DNA of 5,543 nucleotides, from NCBI GenBank assembly GCA_021839095.1, contig JAKCBU010000099.1, forward strand, positions 1 to 5,543, written 5' to 3'. The notes beneath the pieces were generated by a model. That model was not told the origin of the DNA. It made no database searches and saw only the letters and a program-made list of their open reading frames with translations. The stretch is from Pseudomonadota bacterium. GTDB taxonomy: Bacteria > Pseudomonadota > Gammaproteobacteria > Acidithiobacillales > Acidithiobacillaceae. The position numbers and the translations under genes were made by a program. Positions 1 to 4,629 of this stretch are shown here, piece by piece. How positions within the stretch are numbered: the first letter of the stretch is position 1; each line of letters begins with the position of its first letter.

Positions 1-4
1 GCAT
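1..4 (-). CDS. Start of a downstream gene running off the left edge
   Basis: Reading leftward from the fliK stop codon, a GAAGG Shine-Dalgarno-like run (positions 11-15) is followed by a 6-base spacer and an ATG at 4-2, 17 bases after fliK ends. Only the start codon and one more base are in the window, so the product cannot be read. In related genomes the gene after this type of fliK is often a short FlhB C-terminal paralogue (FhlB, a type III export switch protein). That identity is inferred from neighbourhood only. Confidence 0.35.
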
Positions 5-21
5 GGCGTGCCTTCTCTGAC

Positions 22-1107
22 CTATTCGCCATCGTACTCACGTATCTCATGCTGCCGGATACACAAGCCCAGCGCCTGCAACGCCGTTTCCAAATCCTTC
101 CAATGCGTTCTTAACGGCGCAACTTGATCGGCCTTGATCGACAAGCTCAAGATATCCCGATGCAATCGCAGTTTCGCCTGTATATTCCCCAGATGGGGCA
201 TATGCAGCGTCAATGTGCTGTCCCAATGCGGCGCGACGGCCTCCATGGCCATCGCCGGTGGGCGTGCATGGTCCCTCGCGCGTCCTTCGCGCCGGCTCAC
301 GGTCCATTGCATACACTGCCCCGGCCATACCGGACCACTCCAGGTGATCTGCTGTTGATTCAGCACCTGGACTTGGCGTCCTACCAAACTCGCCAGGTCG
401 GCGAACGGCTGTACCGAAGCGTGATTTGCGACCGTTTTCCCCAGATCGGCAATTTGCATGTATGTCATTGCCCCCGTGGCGCGATCCGGCAAAATGCGCG
501 CCGGAGTCTGATTGGTGGCAGACGGCGGAGTGGTCGCCTCGTGTGGAGTCGATAGCCCTTTAGGCACCACCCGGGGCAAAGCGGCGTTCTGCGGTTCCCC
601 TTGCAGATTTTGCAGGGGCATTTTGCCCTGAACCCAAGCCACCAGATGGCTCTCATAAAAAAGCCCGCTCTGCGTCACGGACTGCTGTAAAGTTTGCGCG
701 ATCTGCTCCCCTGCGGTGGGCGGTCCAGCCAGGAGTGGCCGCAACCCGCGGATACCACCGGTCTCTGCTGAGCGCGGCAACTCCAGAAGGGATTGCGCCA
801 CATTCGACAAGACCAAATGGTCGGCTACCGGGTGTGGGGCCGTCCTCGTCAACAAGAAAGTGGGTCGTACCGCGCCGCCCAAATAGAGGAGTTGCAGACG
901 CTCTCCCACGGTCCATTGCCCGGGCAAATGGAGGGCAAGCGACCTGCCCGCCACCTCGACGAGCATTTGTCCCTTGACACTTTGTAAAATTCGCCCCTCT
1001 ACCGGAGTACCAGGAGGCATGGCCTTCGCCAGAGCCGTCGCGACTCGTTGGGTCAGCGCTGCCCCGACGACACGCATGAGCGGCCCGGTTGCTGCGGAAA
1101 GTGTCAT
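22..1107 (-). CDS. fliK: Flagellar hook-length control protein FliK
   Basis: This 361-residue protein should act as the secreted molecular ruler and substrate-specificity switch of the flagellar type III export apparatus, ending hook growth and starting filament export. Residues 35-90 form a small beta-rich region. Residues 148-172 carry a motif I know from this FliK branch (GLFYESHL, W, then G..PLQNL and EPQ). Residues 175-210 are a Pro/Thr/Ala-rich linker. Residues 236-361 match the C-terminal hook-length domain (Flg_hook), with LVGRQVQVL, WPGQ and LHMPHLGNIQAKLRL followed by a helix ending in the ALGL segment. I chose ATG at 1107 because it overlaps the DUF2802 stop as ATGA; the longer reading begins with TTG and only shadows DUF2802. 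There is no Shine-Dalgarno sequence, and the start lies in a strong hairpin, so translation is probably coupled to DUF2802. Confidence 0.88.
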   Translation of the reverse strand: MTLSAATGPLMRVVGAALTQRVATALAKAMPPGTPVEGRILQSVKGQMLVEVAGRSLALHLPGQWTVGERLQLLYLGGAVRPTFLLTRTAPHPVADHLVLSNVAQSLLELPRSAETGGIRGLRPLLAGPPTAGEQIAQTLQQSVTQSGLFYESHLVAWVQGKMPLQNLQGEPQNAALPRVVPKGLSTPHEATTPPSATNQTPARILPDRATGAMTYMQIADLGKTVANHASVQPFADLASLVGRQVQVLNQQQITWSGPVWPGQCMQWTVSRREGRARDHARPPAMAMEAVAPHWDSTLTLHMPHLGNIQAKLRLHRDILSLSIKADQVAPLRTHWKDLETALQALGLCIRQHEIREYDGE

Positions 1108-1122
1108 TTTCGCAGCAACCGG
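1085..1122 (-). promoter_or_regulatory. Hairpin enclosing the DUF2802 stop / fliK start overlap
   Basis: The arms 1085-1096 and 1111-1122 are a perfect 12-base inverted repeat (CCGGTTGCTGCG with CGCAGCAACCGG). After one mismatch (1097/1110) the stem continues for three A-T pairs (1098-1100 with 1107-1109), leaving a six-base loop, UGACAC in the minus-strand RNA. The loop is the DUF2802 stop codon UGA plus CAC, and the A of the fliK AUG is the last paired base. No U-run follows, so it is not an intrinsic terminator. It probably masks the fliK start unless ribosomes finishing DUF2802 open the stem. The pairing is seen directly; the coupling role is inferred. Confidence 0.7.
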
Positions 1123-1460
1123 ATCAGGAGCTCCGCTTCTTCTTCGCCCACCTGACAAGCCGCCGCGATATAGCGCGCGTCGCGCCCGGACTCAGCCAAC
1201 AAGCGGGCACGTTGGTAACGATTTTCTTCATCCTCAGCGGTCGCCTCCGCCATCAATACATGATCGGCGCCCAGGATATGGGCACCATTCCGCTCCTGCA
1301 CGCCCGACCGTGCCGACGATAACCGCCCCACCACCGCCTCCAGCGACTGCATCCGTCGCTGCGAGTCCCGCACATTCATCAACAAACCCCGTTGCAAGCG
1401 CCATAACAATACCTGAGCGGCGATGATAATCAATGCGAGGACAACCAAGAAAACCCACAT
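1104..1460 (-). CDS. DUF2802 membrane-anchored protein of the flagellar/chemotaxis region
   Basis: This 118-residue protein starts with one hydrophobic helix (residues 2-20) that should anchor it in the inner membrane. A basic, coiled-coil-like stretch follows (about 22-48), then a variable linker. The C-terminal helical module (81-117) has the DUF2802 look: YQRARLLAESGRDA, then IAAACQVGEEEAELLIRLL, a helix-turn-helix-like fold. DUF2802 proteins are commonly encoded beside flagellar and chemotaxis genes, but their biochemical role is not settled as far as I know. The start is ATG at 1460, with AAGGA at 1470-1474 and a 9-base spacer, 19 bases after the ycgR stop. The stop overlaps the fliK start by four bases (ATGA). 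It is most likely co-transcribed with ycgR and fliK. Confidence 0.85.
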   Translation of the reverse strand: MWVFLVVLALIIIAAQVLLWRLQRGLLMNVRDSQRRMQSLEAVVGRLSSARSGVQERNGAHILGADHVLMAEATAEDEENRYQRARLLAESGRDARYIAAACQVGEEEAELLIRLLRK

Positions 1461-1479
1461 AGCTGTTATTCCTTCGTAA

Positions 1480-2277
1480 TCAAGTTTTCCACCAGCGCTT
1501 GATTAAATTTTTCCAGGACACTGTTTCGGCCTTCGCCGAACGATGCAGCCCGATCCCGAGTACTCGCAATATCTCACGATCACGGGCCTGCACATACTGC
1601 GCCACCCGCTCCCGATCGGCCGCCGGTGGATTCTGGAACTCAACACCCAGCATCACCCCCATCGCACCCGGTCTGTGCGGCTCCACAAAACGAATGATCG
1701 CGGGCATGTGCAAGGACTCGCCGCCGCGAATCGTAAAAATGAGTTGTGGGACTACCTCATTCTGCCGGAAAGGATAATCCTTTGGGCAACTCGCCAAAAT
1801 ACGTAAACCCCCCGCGCTCACATCCTGCATGCGTCCCATCACCCTCTGCGCGCCCTGGCGGTAAATTTCCACCTGATCGGGATCTTGCACCGTCGGTGGC
1901 ACGCGATAGAGCTGCCGACGTTGCAACTGATACACGGCATCGGGGTAACGGACCACCACGACATCGCCCTCTATCCGGACGATCGCGCTACGGAATCCGC
2001 TGATGATACCATTAATACGGGCAAGCATGGCGATGGCCGATCCCGAGGGAACGACTTTTGGAAAATTGAGCGGTACATCCACCCCAAGCAATCCATCGGC
2101 TTCCCGCACTTCGAGCAACAACGTATTAAAACTCGTCGACCGACCTTCCAGCCAGAACGTGCAAAAAACATGCTCCCGCTGCAGACTGCTGAGGACATGT
2201 GCCGCGCGCAAGGAAGAACTCACCCGATAGTGCGCATCAAAAAGACGGTGCCGCGCGTCGTGGAGCTGTTCCGTCAT
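1480..2277 (-). CDS. ycgR: YcgR-like flagellar brake protein (PilZ domain, c-di-GMP receptor)
   Basis: This 265-residue cytoplasmic protein has the two-domain YcgR layout: an N-terminal beta-rich YcgR domain (about 25-115) and a C-terminal PilZ domain (about 118-235). Both c-di-GMP-binding motifs are intact: RxxxR at R121-R125 within RRQLYR, and DxSxxG at D152/S154/G157 (DVSAGG). GVEF at 211-214 is the usual late PilZ strand. In enterobacteria, YcgR bound to c-di-GMP contacts the flagellar motor and slows or biases rotation. The basic tail (245-265, ending RWWKT) has no assigned role. I chose ATG at 2277 because AAGGAGG lies six bases upstream; an in-frame ATG at 2298 would place that site inside the coding region. 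The gene is followed closely by DUF2802 and fliK, which supports a motility role. The symbol is by similarity; motor binding is not shown. Confidence 0.88.
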   Translation of the reverse strand: MTEQLHDARHRLFDAHYRVSSSLRAAHVLSSLQREHVFCTFWLEGRSTSFNTLLLEVREADGLLGVDVPLNFPKVVPSGSAIAMLARINGIISGFRSAIVRIEGDVVVVRYPDAVYQLQRRQLYRVPPTVQDPDQVEIYRQGAQRVMGRMQDVSAGGLRILASCPKDYPFRQNEVVPQLIFTIRGGESLHMPAIIRFVEPHRPGAMGVMLGVEFQNPPAADRERVAQYVQARDREILRVLGIGLHRSAKAETVSWKNLIKRWWKT

Positions 2278-2283
2278 CGTGAC

Positions 2284-2290
2284 CCTCCTT
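2284..2290 (-). promoter_or_regulatory. Ribosome binding site that sets the ycgR start
   Basis: The minus strand reads AAGGAGG, then GTCACG, then ATG at 2277. The near-consensus match and 6-base spacing make 2277 the preferred start over the in-frame ATG at 2298. Confidence 0.8.
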
Positions 2291-2352
2291 TTTGACATTC
2301 AACGAGCCGGACGCACGGATCGTCCCATCGCGCCGCTTCGATCATGAAAACA

Positions 2353-2380
2353 TATTTAGCCGCGTTAGCGTAACCAACAA
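2353..2380 (-). promoter_or_regulatory. Weak sigma-70-like promoter candidate for ycgR
   Basis: A TTGTTG (2380-2375) is separated by 16 bases from TAAATA (2358-2353), about 75 bases before the ycgR start. Each hexamer matches only about half of its consensus, so this is a guess from spacing and A/T content. Confidence 0.2.
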
Positions 2381-2410
2381 CCGGGGAAGTCGTATCTCTA
2401 GGAGTTTACG

Positions 2411-2436
2411 GATCCGGGAAACGGGGGCTCCCGATC
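2411..2436 (-). repeat. Imperfect hairpin between the 132-residue gene and ycgR
   Basis: Arms GATC(C)GGGA (2411-2419) and TCCCGATC (2429-2436) pair over eight bases with one bulged C and a 9-base loop. It lies about 75-100 bases after the stop of the upstream gene. No T-run follows on the minus strand, so a rho-independent terminator is not supported. It may be leader structure or chance. Confidence 0.35.
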
Positions 2437-2509
2437 AAGCGGTCCGATTGGGGCGAGATCCCGGGCATGGCAACCGCCTCACCCTCCTGTCAGGCCCACC
2501 GGAACCAGC

Positions 2510-2908
2510 CTACGACGAACAAGATGAAACGGCCATGGGCGCACCGCCTTCGCGCCCGATCTCCATGCCATGACCCGAGGAGCGCCGGACAATCTCCCAA
2601 CGTAATCCGGTGACAATATCGAGCAATTGGCTGACTGAACCTCGTTTTTCCATACTTTCCTCGTGGGCGCGGATCTCCTCCAGTGTCAGCAGCAACAAAT
2701 GCTCCATATCCAGAAGGTCCCGAGCCAGGTCGTGCGCATTGGAGATCTCGATATCCTCCGGATAGGAGGTGATCATATCGTGGAGCCCCGCACACAACTC
2801 ATGCAACCCGTTGATCAGTAATTCCGAGCTCTCGTCGCGCACGCTCGCCACCAGACCGACATGGAAAACACCGAGGGTAACGGATATCGGCAATGTCAAA
2901 GTACGCAT
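2510..2908 (-). CDS. Hypothetical helical protein, 132 residues
   Basis: I do not recognise this protein. It appears soluble and almost wholly helical. Residues 7-46 form an amphipathic stretch (PISVTLGVFHVGLVASV, then LLINGLHELCAGLHDMI). Residues 52-85 are acidic with a leucine-rich core (LARDLLDMEHLLLLTLEEI), and a third helix spans about 91-109. The last 20 residues are Gly/Ser-rich and probably flexible. I saw no signal peptide, cofactor motif or DNA-binding motif. The pattern suits a small helical-bundle sensor or adaptor, which is only an impression of fold. The start at 2908 is fixed by GGAGGTGA immediately upstream; an in-frame ATG at 2923 would include that site. It sits between the c-di-GMP synthesis and c-di-GMP reception genes on the same strand, 106 bases after the 88-residue gene and 232 before ycgR. 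Confidence 0.7.
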   Translation of the reverse strand: MRTLTLPISVTLGVFHVGLVASVRDESSELLINGLHELCAGLHDMITSYPEDIEISNAHDLARDLLDMEHLLLLTLEEIRAHEESMEKRGSVSQLLDIVTGLRWEIVRRSSGHGMEIGREGGAPMAVSSCSS

Positions 2909-3014
2909 TTTCACCTCCCCCATGAACAGACGGGCGTCGATACTCAGTGATCACCCACCATGTATCATTCCCGATTCATTCGTCGGCATCGGAACACTTC
3001 ATGCTGAAGCCCCA
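2909..3014. other. Intergenic spacer before the 132-residue gene
   Basis: This 106-base gap holds a small hairpin CTTCA-TGC-TGAAG (2997-3009) just after the 88-residue gene, an 8-base palindrome GTGATCAC (2947-2954), and the ribosome binding site. No terminator T-run or convincing promoter hexamers were seen, although the gap is long enough for a promoter. Confidence 0.4.
2911..2918 (-). promoter_or_regulatory. Full-consensus ribosome binding site of the 132-residue gene
   Basis: The minus strand reads GGAGGTGA, an eight-base complement to the usual 16S rRNA 3' end, with five bases between GGAGG and ATG at 2908. It is the strongest such site in the window, predicts high translation and fixes the start. 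Confidence 0.75.
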
Positions 3015-3281
3015 TTACGACCGCGACAGATGTCCTAAAAAACGCCTGAGTTGAATGACCAGTCTGGCCAGCGTGGCCTCTGCGGCACTGTAGTGGCCGT
3101 TGGCTAAGTCATGGCGGGCATTTTCCAGAGAAAAACAGACCTTAACCAACTCGGCAGGGAGCACATCCAACATCGACTCCGGCGGAGATGGATCAGAACG
3201 CGAATCACTGTCAGGGTCTGGTCGTCGCGCCGCTGCGTGGTGATCATTCGAACGATCTGAAAGAGGGACATGATTCTTCAC
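3015..3281 (-). CDS. Hypothetical small protein, 88 residues
   Basis: I do not recognise this protein. The first 38 or so residues are polar, rich in Asp, Ser, Pro and Arg, and probably disordered. Residues 39-86 look like a helical hairpin: LPAELVKVCFSLENARHDL, a turn at NGHY, then SAAEATLARLVIQLRRFL, with a spacing like a single TPR-type helix pair. It has no signal peptide or membrane helix. The start is GTG at 3281, overlapping the cyclase stop as GTGA, with GGGAGG at 3290-3295 and an 8-base spacer inside the end of the cyclase gene. That tight coupling argues that it is real, made in proportion to the cyclase and possibly binding it. The function is unknown; a partner or adaptor role is inference. 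Confidence 0.72.
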   Translation of the reverse strand: MKNHVPLSDRSNDHHAAARRPDPDSDSRSDPSPPESMLDVLPAELVKVCFSLENARHDLANGHYSAAEATLARLVIQLRRFLGHLSRS

Positions 3282-4591
3282 GAAGCCGTCCTCCCGTTTC
3301 TTGCATTATATAGCGTAAAGAAACGCTCCCGTGTCACCTTGCTGGCCTTCGCGACATAGAGCGCCTGATCCGCATGCTGTATCAAACTGTCATCGGAGGC
3401 ATCGTCGAGAGGATACACGGTTATCCCCAGACTGGCAGCGATTCGCATTTCGGCTTCATGATACCGGTAGGGTTTACCAATGACATTTTGGATGCGGTCC
3501 AATATCAGGTATAAAGCTTCATCATTATCGAGATCCTCGAACAGGAGGACAAACTCATCCCCTCCCAGACGAATCAAGGCATCGGAAGACCGCAGTACCT
3601 TTTTCAATCGAATCACCGTCTCCTGCAAAACCCAGTCTCCGGCTTTATGCCCAAACGTGTCATTTACCTCTTTGAAACCATCCAGATCAAGTACACCGAG
3701 GGCAAATAAGGTGCCGTGGCGATGGCTGCGGGCTTTGGCTTCAGTCAGCCGCGGCCTGAGATATGCGCGATTGGGTAATCCCGTGAGCGGGTCCCGCTGG
3801 GCCTGTTCCTTGGCGGACACCATCAGTTCCAGCAATCTCGGTACCATGAGCAGATGCTTCAGCCCGAGACGATCCAGGTACCCAGAGATGCCGCTTCCCA
3901 GTACCCACAACGCGTTCTGGTGCTCCAAACGCACGGGAAGCACAGCCGCTTCCCGGATGTGATCGCGCAGCGGGCGCAAAACTTTCGGAGTTTCCGCTTG
4001 CATTAGGTCATATATTGCGGCCCTATCCATCAACATCTCCCACGTTACCGGTGCGGCCTGCTGGTTTTTTTTGTCTACCCGGGAAGGTGAAGTCATGTCA
4101 TCATGGGCGGTCCGTTGCGGCTTCTTGAAGTCGGACAAACAAATAATGCTTGACCACTTCAAAGGATCGATCGCGCTCAGCAGTCTTTTACAAAAGCCAT
4201 TTAATATCTGTTCTGTGCTTATTTCGAGATTAAACCCAGAGCGGAATATATCTCCCAGAAGATCGTAGAATCGGTGATAATCCTGAGCGATCATCGCCGA
4301 TACATTCTTGGTACGCATTTGCGAGGCCGTCAATCCCTGCGCGAGAAAGGCCATATCGAACGACTTATACGACCCATCCACCTCCGTTGGAGGCCTGATG
4401 AGCCACTGATTTGCGCCATCGGACAGAGAGAGGTCATAGCCCGCGGAACTCTCCTGAAAGCGGTAATAAGCAGGGGCCACCGAGCCTGGAACCTGCGCCC
4501 CCGGCATGCCCGCCCCCACCGGATGCATTATTTTTTCTCTGAAATACAGTGGCTTGTCTTGTCTGTTTGCGGAGTGTCTTGTGATGGCCAT
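3278..4591 (-). CDS. Diguanylate cyclase (GGDEF) with N-terminal sensory region
   Basis: This 437-residue soluble protein should condense two GTP into c-di-GMP. Residues 1-100 are low-complexity and unassigned. Residues 100-260 look like a divergent GAF-type sensor: helices at 100-142, the strand WSSIICL, a polar insert (about 155-182), then AAVLPVRLEHQNALWVLGSG and a helix leading into the cyclase. The GGDEF domain spans about 263-430: DPLTGLPNR (267-275), metal-binding D304 in LDLDGFKEVND, the catalytic RLGGDEF (GGDEF at 343-347) and ASLGIT. RSSD (334-337) lies five residues before GGDEF, so the inhibitory I-site is intact. No EAL domain or membrane helix was seen. I chose ATG at 4591 because GGAGA lies five bases upstream; an in-frame ATG at 4618 has no such site. 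It follows bcsZ by 38 bases, suggesting it feeds the c-di-GMP-activated cellulose synthase. Confidence 0.9.
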   Translation of the reverse strand: MAITRHSANRQDKPLYFREKIMHPVGAGMPGAQVPGSVAPAYYRFQESSAGYDLSLSDGANQWLIRPPTEVDGSYKSFDMAFLAQGLTASQMRTKNVSAMIAQDYHRFYDLLGDIFRSGFNLEISTEQILNGFCKRLLSAIDPLKWSSIICLSDFKKPQRTAHDDMTSPSRVDKKNQQAAPVTWEMLMDRAAIYDLMQAETPKVLRPLRDHIREAAVLPVRLEHQNALWVLGSGISGYLDRLGLKHLLMVPRLLELMVSAKEQAQRDPLTGLPNRAYLRPRLTEAKARSHRHGTLFALGVLDLDGFKEVNDTFGHKAGDWVLQETVIRLKKVLRSSDALIRLGGDEFVLLFEDLDNDEALYLILDRIQNVIGKPYRYHEAEMRIAASLGITVYPLDDASDDSLIQHADQALYVAKASKVTRERFFTLYNARNGRTAS

Positions 4592-4596
4592 ACACG

Positions 4597-4601
4597 TCTC
4601 C
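4597..4601 (-). promoter_or_regulatory. Ribosome binding site favouring the cyclase start at 4591
   Basis: GGAGA is followed by CGTGT and ATG at 4591. The upstream in-frame ATGs at 4618 and 4603 have no purine-rich site at the right distance, so the protein is probably nine residues shorter than the longest reading. Confidence 0.6.
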
Positions 4602-4629
4602 ATATTTATGCGCTGCATGAGGCATCGCG

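Larger units (their letters stand above)
2278..2509. other. Intergenic stretch upstream of ycgR, possible regulatory region
   Basis: These 232 bases lie between the 132-residue gene and ycgR. On the minus strand they hold, in order: an AGGAGGG run (2488-2482) with no obvious gene; a 20-codon mini-ORF (2468-2406); an imperfect hairpin (2436-2411); a short dyad GTTA-CGC-TAAC (2373-2363 region); and a weak promoter candidate (2380-2353). I saw no U-run terminator, no sigma-28 consensus and no c-di-GMP riboswitch core. The length and structure suggest that ycgR has its own promoter or a structured leader, but none of the elements is strong alone. Confidence 0.45.

Noticed and set aside
339..371. 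8-base inverted repeat TCCAGGTG / CACCTGGA inside fliK
   Set aside because: Repeats of this size with loops under 20 bases are expected once or twice by chance in a window this long, and it is inside coding sequence.
974..1426. 150-codon plus-strand frame
   Set aside because: It is antisense to DUF2802 and fliK, which have recognisable domains, and its Pro/Ala/Thr/Arg-rich composition is typical of a shadow frame.
2411..2436. Rho-independent terminator after the 132-residue gene
   Set aside because: The hairpin is followed on the minus strand by CGTAAACTCC rather than a run of T.
2278..2509. c-di-GMP riboswitch (GEMM-I type) upstream of ycgR
   Set aside because: I looked for the conserved core (GUCACGCACAGGGCAAACC and GACGCAAAGCC) on the minus strand and did not find it.
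2490..2795. A 101-codon minus-strand frame overlapping the 132-residue gene
   Set aside because: It has no matching ribosome binding site and an Arg/Gly/Cys-rich shadow composition, and it lies inside a frame with a full-consensus site and coherent helical protein.
3480..3962. 160-codon plus-strand frame
   Set aside because: It is antisense to the GGDEF domain and Ser/Arg-rich with no family features.
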